From: Ruminococcus sp. OA3 | GTDB lineage: Bacteria > Bacillota > Clostridia > Lachnospirales > Lachnospiraceae | DNA: 64,000 nt | Direction: 5' to 3' | Assembly: GCF_022440845.1 (NCBI RefSeq) | Contig: NZ_JAKNTO010000001.1 | Location: 248,001-312,000 of the forward strand | The notes under the pieces: model-generated | What the model saw: only the letters and a program-made list of their open reading frames with translations | What the model was told of the DNA's origin: nothing | The model's database searches: none | Program-made: the position numbers and the translations under genes | Shown: positions 1 to 8,806 of the stretch, in pieces | Layout: each line of letters starts with the position of its first letter | Position numbering within the stretch: position 1 is the stretch's first letter

Positions 1-82
1 GTTTCATCTCCGGAATTGGTCGCTTCTCATATGTAAACTCACCCGGACCTTTATAAATGATCGCTTTCTGCATATCAGCCAT
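1..82 (-). CDS. Zinc-type alcohol/polyol dehydrogenase, N-terminal fragment
   Basis: Only the first 27 codons are in the window; the gene runs off the left edge. The start is an ATG at 82 preceded by a GGAGGTGAC ribosome binding site. The peptide begins MADMQKAIIYKGPGEFTYEK, the usual opening beta strand of medium-chain zinc-dependent dehydrogenases such as sorbitol or threonine dehydrogenase types. It follows the Gfo/Idh gene by 13 bases, so it is the last visible gene of the minus-strand operon. The catalytic zinc ligands lie outside the window, so substrate and activity cannot be judged. Confidence 0.6.
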   Translation of the reverse strand, partial: MADMQKAIIYKGPGEFTYEKRPIPEMK

Positions 83-95
83 GTTCTGTCACCTC

Positions 96-1232
96 CTATT
101 CTACGTCAACCCATTTGGAATTGTTCTGCGCGCTCTCGATGACTGCATAATAGAACTTTACGCCGCTGACACCCGTTTCCACATCCGGAAAGTCCAGGTC
201 TTCTTCCGTCGGGGTCTCACCGTTTTTCAGCTTCAGGATGGTGTCGATGACGTTTTTGTAAATATTCGCGATTGCAATATAATATCCTTCCGGATGCCCG
301 AACGGAACGCGTGACAGACTGCCTGCCGGTACGTCAATCCCGTCGCCTCCGCGGCAGAGTGTCTGTGCCGCCTCCCCTTTTCTTGCAAAGCGGACCTCAT
401 CCGGTCTCGTCTGATGCCATTCCAGTGACCCCTTCGTACCGTAGATGCGCAGATTGATCTCGTTCGGTGAGCCGCAGGCAACCTGTGAAAACCAATAGGC
501 ACCATGCGCACCGTTATCATATTCAAGAATAATATTGTCATTCAGGTCCAGTTTTTTGCCAAAAGTATCGGCCGTCGCCAGCAGTCTTTTGATCTTCAGT
601 CCCGTCACATAATTTACCAGATGCTCCACGTGTGTACCATCGTCCGCACAGGTATTGGATATACCGCTGTACTTGGGATCAGTCCGCCAGATCCTGGAAT
701 TGATCTGTTCTTTTTCCGAAAGGAGATCCAGGAAACAACCTTCCATATAGTCCGCATTGACGGAGATGATATCACCGATATCTCCCCTGGCGATCATCTG
801 TCTCATTACTTTGCACATCACGTATCCGGAATAGCAGTAATCCACAGCGAACACCAGATTCTTTTCTTTTGCGATCCGCGCCAGATCCTCCGCCTCCTCA
901 ACCTTCAATGTCAGAGGCTTTTCACAGACAACGTTGATGCCGTGCTCCAGAAATGTCTTCGCCACAGAGTAATGTACGAAATTTGGCGTACAGATGGAAA
1001 CAAAATCGATGTTCCCTGCCTCGGCCTCCGCCATTTTTTCGGCATCATAGTATACTCTGGATTTATCTACGTGATAAGCCCCGGCACACTCATCATTCAG
1101 CTCATCAACTGCCGAAAAACATCCGCATACAAGTTTTGCTCTTGGATCCAGTCCCAGCGCCTTGCGGTGACACTCTCCAATCAACGCTCTTAAATCTCCG
1201 CCGACCATTCCATATGTTAATTCTTTTACCAT
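96..1232 (-). CDS. Gfo/Idh/MocA-family oxidoreductase
   Basis: A 378-residue NAD(P)-dependent oxidoreductase of the Gfo/Idh/MocA family, which oxidises or reduces sugars and cyclitols in the cytoplasm. An N-terminal Rossmann part with a GMVGGD turn near residue 8 is followed by the family hallmark EKP motif (in VVCEKPL). The C-terminal alpha/beta domain has the long substrate-facing sheet. The glycine-rich turn departs from the usual GxGxxG, so cofactor preference is uncertain. An AGGAGG sits 8 bases before the ATG. The gene lies between a TIM-barrel isomerase and a zinc dehydrogenase and downstream of a sugar symporter, which suggests catabolism of an oxidised sugar or inositol-like compound. 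The actual substrate cannot be read from sequence. Confidence 0.85.
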   Translation of the reverse strand: MVKELTYGMVGGDLRALIGECHRKALGLDPRAKLVCGCFSAVDELNDECAGAYHVDKSRVYYDAEKMAEAEAGNIDFVSICTPNFVHYSVAKTFLEHGINVVCEKPLTLKVEEAEDLARIAKEKNLVFAVDYCYSGYVMCKVMRQMIARGDIGDIISVNADYMEGCFLDLLSEKEQINSRIWRTDPKYSGISNTCADDGTHVEHLVNYVTGLKIKRLLATADTFGKKLDLNDNIILEYDNGAHGAYWFSQVACGSPNEINLRIYGTKGSLEWHQTRPDEVRFARKGEAAQTLCRGGDGIDVPAGSLSRVPFGHPEGYYIAIANIYKNVIDTILKLKNGETPTEEDLDFPDVETGVSGVKFYYAVIESAQNNSKWVDVE

Positions 1233-1253
1233 TTTTCAATCCTCCTGAAATTA

Positions 1254-2042
1254 TTATATTTCACAACATTTTCTGACAGCCGCAAACCCGGCTTCTGTAT
1301 CTCCCTCCGGAAAGTATTCAAAGCATACGGTTCCGTCAAAATCACTCTCTTTGATCTTCCTGAACAGGAAGTCAAAATTAATCTCTCCCGTCCCCGGCTC
1401 ATGGCGGTCCGGCGCATCGGCAATGTGAATGTACGGCACAATGTCCAGATTTTCTGTGATGTTCTGCAGCAGGTTTCCATGCATCATCTGCATGTGAAAT
1501 ACGTCGCACAGCAGCTTAACATGCCTGGAATTCACGGCCCGCACGATATCCGCTCCGACAGACGTATCCGTCACGGACATTCCGGCGTCGCTGCCCACAC
1601 TGCAAAGCGGCTCCAGCAGGACTGTGATCTTGTTTTCTTCCAGCATTGGTACCATGCAGGTAAGGTTGTGTGTGATATTAGCAATCATCGCCTCATGGCT
1701 GTACTTATTCCGAAAATCCGAACAGCCCTCCGGTGTAAAATGATTCGGAAACAGGATCAGCGTGTCGCAGTCAAGTTCTTTTGCCGCGCCGACAGACTGC
1801 CTGATCCAGTCCAGATACTCTTTGCTGTGTTCCCCGTCACACAGAGAATACGACTTCGTCGCACTGAAAGCCCTCACCTTCACGCCGTGTTCCCGGCATG
1901 TATTTTTTATCTGCGCAAGATCCCTGTCATCCCAGCTCCAGAATTCTACGGCATGGATGCCGGCGGCTCCGACTCTCGCTATCTTCTCGCAGATATCCAT
2001 CCCCGGATACAGCGGTTCAATATTAATTGCAAAATCGATCAT
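1254..2042 (-). CDS. Sugar phosphate isomerase/epimerase (TIM barrel, xylose isomerase-like)
   Basis: A 262-residue protein of the xylose isomerase-like TIM-barrel family (AP endonuclease 2 fold), near hydroxypyruvate isomerase and inosose isomerase types. The barrel glutamates and histidines expected to bind a divalent metal are visible in VLLEPL, LCDVFHMQ, YIHIADAPDRHEPG and CFEYFPEGD. The ATG at 2042 is chosen because AAAGGAGA precedes it; an upstream in-frame extension has no ribosome site. It lies between the symporter and a Gfo/Idh dehydrogenase, a combination common in inositol and rare-sugar pathways. The reaction (keto-aldo or epimerisation) is inferred from the family only. Confidence 0.82.
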   Translation of the reverse strand: MIDFAINIEPLYPGMDICEKIARVGAAGIHAVEFWSWDDRDLAQIKNTCREHGVKVRAFSATKSYSLCDGEHSKEYLDWIRQSVGAAKELDCDTLILFPNHFTPEGCSDFRNKYSHEAMIANITHNLTCMVPMLEENKITVLLEPLCSVGSDAGMSVTDTSVGADIVRAVNSRHVKLLCDVFHMQMMHGNLLQNITENLDIVPYIHIADAPDRHEPGTGEINFDFLFRKIKESDFDGTVCFEYFPEGDTEAGFAAVRKCCEI

Positions 2043-2126
2043 AATGAAATCTCCTTTTTTGTTTTTTCTATAATTACGATACCACGGATTGTTCCGCACC
2101 CTATGCTCTCACAATCCTGAAAACAT

Positions 2127-3512
2127 TCATAATATTCCCTGCTTATCTCTCTCCCGAAGATCTGCTATAACCGTCGGGTACAGCTTATCCAGTTTGTACA
2201 TCAGGCACAGTCCTGCAATGATCACCGAGAATACGACCGGTGCATACATGCATATTCCCTTTATGATACCAAGTGCATTCACATTCTGCGCGGCAGCAAG
2301 GCCGTCATAGCCGACCGAATTCATCAGCAGCCCGATTCCGGCTGAAGCCAGACCCCCGCCGAGCTTCGAACCAACCGAAGCGGCACTGAAGATCATGCCG
2401 TCCTGCCGGATATGCGTCTTCCACTGTCCGAATTCCGCACAGTCTGCGATCATTGGAAACACGCATGCCCACAGGGGCGCTACACCAATGCCGCGAAGCA
2501 CAGCGCTTGCCATGGCCACAGTGACGTTCAGCGGATTGCTCATCCATACCAACTGTGCCGCGATCACCAGCAGGATGCCAGCAAGAGTCAGGTTGCGCTT
2601 GCCGAACCGCATGACGAAGTACGGTACGATCAGGACAACAATGCTCTGCGCGATCAGTTCCGCCGCATAAATTGGGCTGTAGAGATCCTGATTTCCCAGT
2701 ATGTATTTACAGTAATACGTGGTTATGGTGCCGCTGACCGTGCTCATCATGACCATGACGCCCCACAGTCCCAGGCAGATTGCCCAGTACTGATTGGAAA
2801 ACAGTGCCTTCAGATTCTTACCCACTGAAACCTTCTGATTTTTTGCCGCCTCAATTACAACACGCTCCTCAATGTTAAAAAAACATACCAGCAGCAGTAT
2901 CAGGGCAATCGCCGCGAAAATACAGGAGACGATAATCCAGCTTCGCTGCGTGTCGCCAAAAAGCCTGACCAGCGGAAGCGTGGAGACCGTTACCAGCATT
3001 TTCCCCATAGGGCCGCAGAAAATACGCCATGCCTGTGTCGATGCACGTGACTTCTGGTCACGTGTGATCAGAGAGGCCATCGTGGAATATGGAAGGTTTA
3101 ATGCGGTGTATACCACCGTGTTTACCAGGTTATAGGTGACAAAAATGTAGATCGCCTGCAGCGTCTGCGACGCATTTGGCGGAACCAGAAACAGCAGGAC
3201 AAATGTGATCGCATACGGCACCGCCATCCATAAGATCCATGGCCGCGCCTTGCCGTACTTCGTCTTCGTGCAATCCGTGATAAATCCCATAATGATATCT
3301 GAGACACCGTCAAACAGCCTGGTGACCAGAAAGACCATACCTACCACGAAAGCGTTAATCCCGACATAATCCGTGTAAAAAAATGTGAGCAGCGTGCTGC
3401 ACAATCCATATACGACGTTGCACGCCGAGTCCCCCAGACCGTAACAGATCTTTTCGCGGAAGCTGACGATATGATCCTCTCTGCTTTGTCGGTCTTTTGA
3501 AACATCGTCCAT
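2127..3512 (-). CDS. GPH-family sugar:cation symporter (MelB-like MFS)
   Basis: A 461-residue membrane protein with about twelve hydrophobic segments, resembling the glycoside-pentoside-hexuronide:cation symporter family. Family features include the N-terminal KICYGLGDSACN segment, the TRLFDGVSDIIMG motif with its acidic residue in the second membrane segment, and the cytoplasmic KTKYGKARPWILW loop. The ATG at 3512 has AAAGGGG 9 bases upstream. It is the first gene of the left operon and presumably imports the substrate handled by the downstream dehydrogenases and isomerase. A divergent AraC regulator starts 264 bases away. The transported sugar or glycoside is not identifiable. Confidence 0.85.
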   Translation of the reverse strand: MDDVSKDRQSREDHIVSFREKICYGLGDSACNVVYGLCSTLLTFFYTDYVGINAFVVGMVFLVTRLFDGVSDIIMGFITDCTKTKYGKARPWILWMAVPYAITFVLLFLVPPNASQTLQAIYIFVTYNLVNTVVYTALNLPYSTMASLITRDQKSRASTQAWRIFCGPMGKMLVTVSTLPLVRLFGDTQRSWIIVSCIFAAIALILLLVCFFNIEERVVIEAAKNQKVSVGKNLKALFSNQYWAICLGLWGVMVMMSTVSGTITTYYCKYILGNQDLYSPIYAAELIAQSIVVLIVPYFVMRFGKRNLTLAGILLVIAAQLVWMSNPLNVTVAMASAVLRGIGVAPLWACVFPMIADCAEFGQWKTHIRQDGMIFSAASVGSKLGGGLASAGIGLLMNSVGYDGLAAAQNVNALGIIKGICMYAPVVFSVIIAGLCLMYKLDKLYPTVIADLRERDKQGIL

Positions 3513-3633
3513 CAAAAACAACCCCTTTCACTTTTCATGCTTTTACTAACTGTCTTGTAAATTGCCGGCAACCTGTTTATAATGGTATTGTACTATCCGT
3601 CGTCAGATCCTTCAGTCAATTTAGTTTCCAATC

Positions 3634-3673
3634 ATATAACAATCCTCCCAATTTTCTGGAACTATTGTTATAT
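3634..3673. promoter_or_regulatory. Perfect inverted repeat in divergent intergenic region
   Basis: ATATAACAAT (3634-3643) and its exact complement ATTGTTATAT (3664-3673) are separated by 20 bases, giving a centre spacing of 30 bases, about three helical turns. The site lies between the divergent symporter and AraC-family genes. It may be an operator for the AraC regulator or a hairpin in the symporter leader. Role inferred from position. Confidence 0.4.
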
Positions 3674-3776
3674 TTTTTATGCAAATTAACCCGAAATTTA
3701 TCATCCGCCATGTCATTCGCAAGGCATATTGTACAGAATGGAATTTCAGAACAAAGCAAAGGAAGAGGACAGTCCT

Positions 3777-4661
3777 ATGGAAAACATGATTGTAAATCAC
3801 GCCATGATGGAAGAATTGGCACACCCGAATCAGATGTTTCCGGTATCAGAATTTGTGGATCATTTTGACCTTTTTCCAGACGGAAGTTTCCCCAGCCACT
3901 GGCACCATGAGCTCGAACTGCAGATCGTTCTGAAAGGCAGTGCCAAATACAGAGTGAACGGCGTCTCCTATGTGGTGGAAGAGGGCTGCGCTATCTATAT
4001 CGCACCGGAAGCAATTCACCTTGCCAGCGAACAGTCCCCTGGAACCATCGGCTATGATGTCGTCTTGTCGCCACAGCTTCTGATCGACCTCATGAACAGT
4101 GCGAACTGTGAAAAGTATGCACTTCCTCTGACGACCCGCCGGCCGGACGCCCTTGTCATCACTCCGGAGCGCAAGGAGGGCCACAAGATTCTGGAATTTT
4201 TAAAGCGGATGTACTATACCGACAGTACACACGCTGCCTATGAGTTGTTTATGCTGGAAAATATGATCGGGATATGGCGCAGCCTTCTGGCACTGTTCCC
4301 CAGACAGACTGCAGATTCCGAAGACAGCGGCAAACTTCTGAGAGAACAGCGCATGAAAAACATGCTCAATTATATCCATCAGAATTATTCGCAGCCGATA
4401 ACGATACAGGACGTATCCGCTGCTGCAAATATCAGCAAGAGCGAATGCTTCCGCTGCTTTTCCGAACTGTCAAAGATAACGCCCGTGGAATACATCAACA
4501 AATTTCGCCTGCTGCAGGCATCCCAGCTGCTGCTCACAACCGACAAAAACATGGTGGATATCTGTTACACCACCGGATTTAATAATACGAGTTATTTTTC
4601 AAAGAAATTTAAAGAACAGTATGGAGTGACGCCGAAGGCGTACCGCTCCAAGCACCATTAG
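3777..4661 (+). CDS. AraC-family transcriptional regulator with cupin sensor domain
   Basis: A 294-residue regulator with an N-terminal cupin domain (SHWHHELELQIVLKG near residue 45, followed by the EGCAIYIAPEAIH strand) and a C-terminal AraC double helix-turn-helix. The helix-turn-helix parts are TIQDVSAAANISKSECFRCF and DICYTTGFNNTSYFSKKFKE, ending in the family signature GVTPKAYR. The ATG at 3777 has GGAAGAGG 8 bases upstream; an in-frame ATG 48 bases earlier has no such site. It is divergent from the symporter operon and most likely controls it in response to a carbohydrate bound by the cupin. The ligand is unknown. Confidence 0.88.
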   Translation: MENMIVNHAMMEELAHPNQMFPVSEFVDHFDLFPDGSFPSHWHHELELQIVLKGSAKYRVNGVSYVVEEGCAIYIAPEAIHLASEQSPGTIGYDVVLSPQLLIDLMNSANCEKYALPLTTRRPDALVITPERKEGHKILEFLKRMYYTDSTHAAYELFMLENMIGIWRSLLALFPRQTADSEDSGKLLREQRMKNMLNYIHQNYSQPITIQDVSAAANISKSECFRCFSELSKITPVEYINKFRLLQASQLLLTTDKNMVDICYTTGFNNTSYFSKKFKEQYGVTPKAYRSKHH

Positions 4662-4668
4662 AAGAGAA

Positions 4669-4711
4669 AAGCACCTGCTGTCCGGCAGTTTATGCCGGCG
4701 CGCAGGTGCTT
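4669..4711. terminator. Bidirectional intrinsic terminator
   Basis: A long hairpin with outer stem AAGCACCTGC (4669-4678) and GCAGGTGCTT (4702-4711), and inner stem CCGGCA/TGCCGG. It sits between the convergent AraC gene (stop 4661) and CyuA-like gene (stop 4728). The A-rich and T-rich flanks allow termination from both sides. Confidence 0.75.
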
Positions 4712-4727
4712 GTGATCTGCAGGCGGT

Positions 4728-6002
4728 TTATTTTCCCACCATCATATTCAATATTTCCATATCCGTATTCTGCATGCCTTCCCGGCCCAGCCGCCCAATG
4801 TTGCGGATGGTGCCCTCGATATCGTCTGTGAGAATTCCTTCTCCTCCTTTGAAATAATCATTGTTAAATGCCATTTTGTCGGCAAGTATCGCCGCATCAA
4901 GCGCCGCCGCAATCTTGGCCGCACAGGATGGTTTCGCGCCGTCACACACAATACCGGAAACAATTCCCAGGGTATTGCTGATCGTAAACATGATCTGCTT
5001 CCGGCTGCCGCCCCGCAGATAGGTGATGCCCGCACCGCTTCCGGTGGCTGCACTCACCGCACCGCAGAATGCAGAGAGCGAACCGATACCCGTCTTCAGA
5101 TGGGCGGCAATCAGGTTGCTGATCACCAGTGCGCGATACATCTTTTCATCTGATACCTTCAATTCCCTGGCATACTGATATACCGGTACGCTGGCTGTGA
5201 TTCCCTGGTTCCCGCTGCCGGAGTTTGCCACAACAGCCAGGTCGCATCCGCTCATACGCGCATCTGACCCTGCCGCCGCATAGGCCTTTGCCCTCACCTC
5301 CACATTTTGGCTGCCGTACAGGTTCAGGATATTCTTGCCGATATTTGCTCCATAGGGGTTCTTCATACCTTCCCTGGCGATCGTCATATTGCATGCGATC
5401 TGATGGTCCAGCAATTGTCTGACATCGGAAATCTGTACTGCTTCGGCAAAGTCAAGGATACCGTTGACACTCATAAAATCCCTTTTGTGGTTTGCATCTC
5501 CCCGGTCCAGAAGGTAATCTTTATTCAGCAGATTTTTACCGTTCCTGGAAATTTTTACGATATTTGTGTGTTTATCCACAATTTCTACGACCGCGGTGTC
5601 GTCTCCGCAGAAGGCCTCGAGGCAAATATATAGATTGGCGACTCCTTCTACCAGTTCCACCTCACATAATCCCTCGCCCGCCAGAACTTTTGACTGGTCA
5701 ATATCTTCCTGCGTGACTGTGGACAGCACCTCCAGCTGTCTTTCGGCATTTCCTCCCAGTGCCCCGAGAATCGCCGCAGCCTCCACACCTTTCTGTCCGC
5801 CGGAATTCGGCACCGTCACACCTTTTACATTTTTAATGATGTTACCGCTGCAGTGAGCGATGATACGTTCCGGCATACAGCCCAGATATTTTCTTGCCGT
5901 CGCACTCGCATAGGCGATCGCAATCGGCTCTGTACAGCCAAGCGCTGTGATCAGCTCCTCATTTAACACCTGAATATAACCGTCATACATGCTCTTTTTC
6001 AT
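4728..6002 (-). CDS. CyuA/UPF0597-type iron-sulfur lyase (L-cysteine desulfidase or serine dehydratase-like)
   Basis: A 424-residue protein of the UPF0597 family (CyuA/YhaM L-cysteine desulfidase, related to the alpha subunit of iron-sulfur L-serine dehydratase). These enzymes use a 4Fe-4S cluster to eliminate H2S or water from an amino acid. The N-terminal GCTEPIAIAY with Cys23, a SGCDLAV cysteine, and the GIVCDGAKPSCAAKI pair give the four expected cluster ligands. The start overlaps the stop of the upstream dehydrogenase in an ATGA arrangement, so the two are translationally coupled. It is the last gene of the Liv-type transport operon, which argues for a role in degrading the imported compound. 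A non-cysteine substrate is possible in this setting. Confidence 0.8.
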   Translation of the reverse strand: MKKSMYDGYIQVLNEELITALGCTEPIAIAYASATARKYLGCMPERIIAHCSGNIIKNVKGVTVPNSGGQKGVEAAAILGALGGNAERQLEVLSTVTQEDIDQSKVLAGEGLCEVELVEGVANLYICLEAFCGDDTAVVEIVDKHTNIVKISRNGKNLLNKDYLLDRGDANHKRDFMSVNGILDFAEAVQISDVRQLLDHQIACNMTIAREGMKNPYGANIGKNILNLYGSQNVEVRAKAYAAAGSDARMSGCDLAVVANSGSGNQGITASVPVYQYARELKVSDEKMYRALVISNLIAAHLKTGIGSLSAFCGAVSAATGSGAGITYLRGGSRKQIMFTISNTLGIVSGIVCDGAKPSCAAKIAAALDAAILADKMAFNNDYFKGGEGILTDDIEGTIRNIGRLGREGMQNTDMEILNMMVGK

Positions 6003-7048
6003 ACTTTCATCCTCTCATCTGCAAAACCTTCGGCGCCCTGATACAGTGCCGGCTGTTCCATATAACAAATCTCCTGTCTTTTCCCGCTTTTTTGTGCCAG
6101 CAGGCATGCCTCTCCCGCTGCCGCCGCCACATAGCCATCCCAGGCAGTCGGACCCTCCAGTACCCCCGCCCGGGCACCATCGATAAAGCGCTGCAGCTCC
6201 ATGTCAAATGCCGCCCGGTAACGTTCTTTCCAGAAATCATATTCCCGTACCCGCCGATAAGCTCCCTGCCTGACAATATTCGAGACGGATGCCGGGAGTG
6301 AGACTGTTCCCCGCTCACATACCACCTCACAGCTTACGTCATATCCATAATCACAGTGCGTAAAAACCTCCAGATCGATCAATACTCCGGAAACTGTCTC
6401 CAGTATCACAAGCTGCGGATCGTACAGTTTTCCTTCAGCACAGGAAGCCGTTCTTCCATGAAGCACCCGGCAGGCAGCCAGGGGATCTCCTCCGAGCAGC
6501 CACGGAACCACATCGATCTCATGAATCGCGGCATCCATGATCTCCATCCGGTCGTCAAAACCCTCGCCAGCCCGCGGATTCCGGTGAACCGCATGTACCA
6601 TCAGCGGATGTCCCATGCTCCCGGAACACACCAGTTCCCGCAGTTCTCTGTGATGCCGGTCAAACCGCCGCATAAATCCCAGCTGTATCAGCCGCCTGCC
6701 TGCCTTCACTTCTGCCTCCAGGATCATCCTGCTGCTTTCTTTCGTATCAGCCAGCGGTTTTTCACAGAACACCGGCTTTCCACATTCCAGACAGGCCAGC
6801 AGATACTGTTCATGCACAGCGCCGGGCGCCGCGATCAGGACGGCATCAATGCCGGCGTCCATGATCAGCTCCTCCGCCGTCATGACTCCCGGAATGCCGT
6901 ATAACTCAGCCGCCTCTTCCGCCCGCTTTGGTGATGAGGAGGCGACCGCGGCAACACAGGCACCGGACAGATGTCTCTGTATCCCGCGTATATGCTCTGC
7001 CCCGATTCTCCCTGTTCCTATCACGCCAATTTTTAATTCCCGCATCAT
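5999..7048 (-). CDS. Inositol 2-dehydrogenase-like Gfo/Idh/MocA oxidoreductase
   Basis: A 349-residue NAD-dependent dehydrogenase. GVIGTGRIGAEH (residues 8-19) forms the Rossmann turn. Lys97 (in CEKPLA), Asp172 and His176 (in MDAAIHEIDVVPWLLG) fall at the numbering known for the catalytic residues of Bacillus subtilis IolG. The later YGYDVSCEVVCERGTVSLP stretch is also typical of inositol 2-dehydrogenases. It starts immediately after the stop of the preceding Gfo/Idh gene and overlaps the CyuA-like gene by four bases. The family match is strong, but no other inositol gene (IolB, IolC, IolD) is visible, so a related cyclitol or modified sugar may be the real substrate. Confidence 0.85.
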   Translation of the reverse strand: MMRELKIGVIGTGRIGAEHIRGIQRHLSGACVAAVASSSPKRAEEAAELYGIPGVMTAEELIMDAGIDAVLIAAPGAVHEQYLLACLECGKPVFCEKPLADTKESSRMILEAEVKAGRRLIQLGFMRRFDRHHRELRELVCSGSMGHPLMVHAVHRNPRAGEGFDDRMEIMDAAIHEIDVVPWLLGGDPLAACRVLHGRTASCAEGKLYDPQLVILETVSGVLIDLEVFTHCDYGYDVSCEVVCERGTVSLPASVSNIVRQGAYRRVREYDFWKERYRAAFDMELQRFIDGARAGVLEGPTAWDGYVAAAAGEACLLAQKSGKRQEICYMEQPALYQGAEGFADERMKV

Positions 7049-8080
7049 TTACCGCCGAATCTTTGCCCACGTTCCGGACGCATTCGACTCCTCAATCGCA
7101 TCCAGGGTCAGGACCACTTCCAGTCCGTCTTCCCCCGTCACAAACGGTTTCGTATCTTCCTCAATACAGCGGATAAACAACTCGTCGATGTCTGTCAGCA
7201 GGGTGACGCTCTGATCCGGATTCTCCGGAAAATCATAATACGCCGTCGTTCCATCCTTATACTCGACGACCACCGGATGGTCTTCGCGGTACAGCGTGAT
7301 CACACCCTCTGTTCCGAAGAACTGTGTCATGCGGTCATTTCCGCTCATACTGGTCCAGCTGTTCACAATCAGCCCGACCACACCATTTTCCATCTCAACA
7401 ATCGACATGGAATTGTCATCAACATCGATCGGTGTCCCGTCAGGCTTCACTTTTGCCAGTGTCGGTGTGTAAGACAGCACCCGTTGATAGCGCGAGCCCA
7501 CAATATAATGCATAAGGTCAATCCTGTGGGAACCGACGTCGCTCATAACCCCGCGTCCGCTCATCGCACGGCTGAAATACGCATTGTTGATACCGTCCAC
7601 AGACGCATACTCCGGTCCCTGTATGCCAAGGAAGGTACGGTAAGTCAGCAGCCGTCCGATCTCTCCCCTGTCGAGAAGCTCTTTTGCCTTTATATGCGGA
7701 TGATACCGGCGCTGGTTGTGGGAAATCATCAGCTTTTTATTTGCTTTTTCAGATGCGGCAATCATCTTTCTCGCGTCATCGGCACTGACTGCCATGGGTT
7801 TTTCACATAGGACGTGTTTGCCCGCCGCAAGTGCCCGGACAGCCAGGTCACAGTGTGAACGTGTGGGTGTGCAGATAACAGCTGCATCAATCCCAGGATC
7901 TGCGAGAGCCTCATCCAAAGTGTAGAAAACCTTCCCGCCAAACTCGGCTGCTTTCTGAGCCGCCCGCCCCGGCGTCCCGTCAAAAAATCCAGATAACACT
8001 GCGTCGGGATTCTGTCTCAGAGCCGGTATGTGACGGAACCCGGCGATGCCGCCGCATCCGATAATCAAAACATTTACCAT
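7049..8080 (-). CDS. Gfo/Idh/MocA-family oxidoreductase
   Basis: A 343-residue dehydrogenase with Rossmann motif IIGCGGIAG near residue 6, the CEKPMA motif around residue 93, and GVMSDVGSHRIDLMHYIVG supplying the Asp and His expected in the active site. AGGAGGAAATAAG precedes the ATG. It is directly upstream of a second Gfo/Idh enzyme with no gap, and downstream of livF. The tandem pair suggests sequential or opposed oxidation and reduction at different carbons of one substrate, as in inositol epimerisation. Substrate unknown. Confidence 0.83.
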   Translation of the reverse strand: MVNVLIIGCGGIAGFRHIPALRQNPDAVLSGFFDGTPGRAAQKAAEFGGKVFYTLDEALADPGIDAAVICTPTRSHCDLAVRALAAGKHVLCEKPMAVSADDARKMIAASEKANKKLMISHNQRRYHPHIKAKELLDRGEIGRLLTYRTFLGIQGPEYASVDGINNAYFSRAMSGRGVMSDVGSHRIDLMHYIVGSRYQRVLSYTPTLAKVKPDGTPIDVDDNSMSIVEMENGVVGLIVNSWTSMSGNDRMTQFFGTEGVITLYREDHPVVVEYKDGTTAYYDFPENPDQSVTLLTDIDELFIRCIEEDTKPFVTGEDGLEVVLTLDAIEESNASGTWAKIRR

Positions 8081-8095
8081 CTTATTTCCTCCTGA

Positions 8096-8803
8096 TCAGA
8101 TACCGAGGTATGCTTTCTGAACCTCCTCCGAATGGAGAAGTTCCTCCGCCATACCACTCAGTACGATTTTTCCTGTCTCCAGCACATAAGCGCGGTCCGA
8201 AATCTTCAGCGCCACCCTGGCATTCTGTTCAACCAGCAGAACCGTTGTACCCATATCACGGATCCGCCGGATCAGTGAAAAGATTTCTTTCACCACCAAC
8301 GGGGCAAGTCCCATAGAGGGCTCATCCAACATCAAAAGCCGGGGTTTGCCCATCAGGGCACGGCCGACGGCCAGCATCTGCTGTTCGCCTCCGGACAAGG
8401 TCCCTGCAGCCTGCGCTTCCCGCTCTTTGAGACGCGGGAACAGTTCATACACGGTCTTCAGCGTCTCCTCATTCGTCTCACTGTTCTGAAGATATCCGCC
8501 CATCAGCAGGTTATCAAGCACCGTAAAATCTGGGAATACCTGACGTCCCTCCGGTGAGAGCACGATTCCGTTTTTTACTTTAGTCTGCGCCTCCCATTTG
8601 GAAATATCCTTGTCCTCATAATAAATCTTTCCGCCATTGATATTTTTAAGACCTGCAATGCTGTGCATCGTCGTGGTCTTTCCTGCGCCGTTCGCACCTA
8701 TCAGCGTTACGATCTCGCCTTCATTGACTTCAAAGGAGATATCCCGCAGGGCGTTGATGCTTCCATAATTTGACATGACATGTTCCAGTCGCAGCATTGC
8801 CAT
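8096..8803 (-). CDS. livF: Branched-chain amino acid-type ABC transporter ATPase LivF
   Basis: A 235-residue ATPase that powers import. The Walker A motif GANGAGKTT starts near residue 36, the signature is LSGGEQQML, and Walker B is LLMLDEPSMGLAP followed by the switch region LLVEQNARVAL, which is typical of LivF. Its ribosome site lies inside the last codons of livG; an ATG two codons later is an alternative start. It belongs to the operon order substrate-binding protein, UroD-like, livH, livM, livG, livF. Liv-type systems also import urea, amides and aromatic compounds, so leucine or valine should not be assumed as cargo. Confidence 0.92.
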   Translation of the reverse strand: MAMLRLEHVMSNYGSINALRDISFEVNEGEIVTLIGANGAGKTTTMHSIAGLKNINGGKIYYEDKDISKWEAQTKVKNGIVLSPEGRQVFPDFTVLDNLLMGGYLQNSETNEETLKTVYELFPRLKEREAQAAGTLSGGEQQMLAVGRALMGKPRLLMLDEPSMGLAPLVVKEIFSLIRRIRDMGTTVLLVEQNARVALKISDRAYVLETGKIVLSGMAEELLHSEEVQKAYLGI

Positions 8804-8806
8804 ATG

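Noticed and set aside
96-1232. Plus-strand open frames opposite the metabolic operons (for example 504-1193 and 1401-2120)
   Set aside because: They lack ribosome sites and family features and lie opposite well-supported genes.
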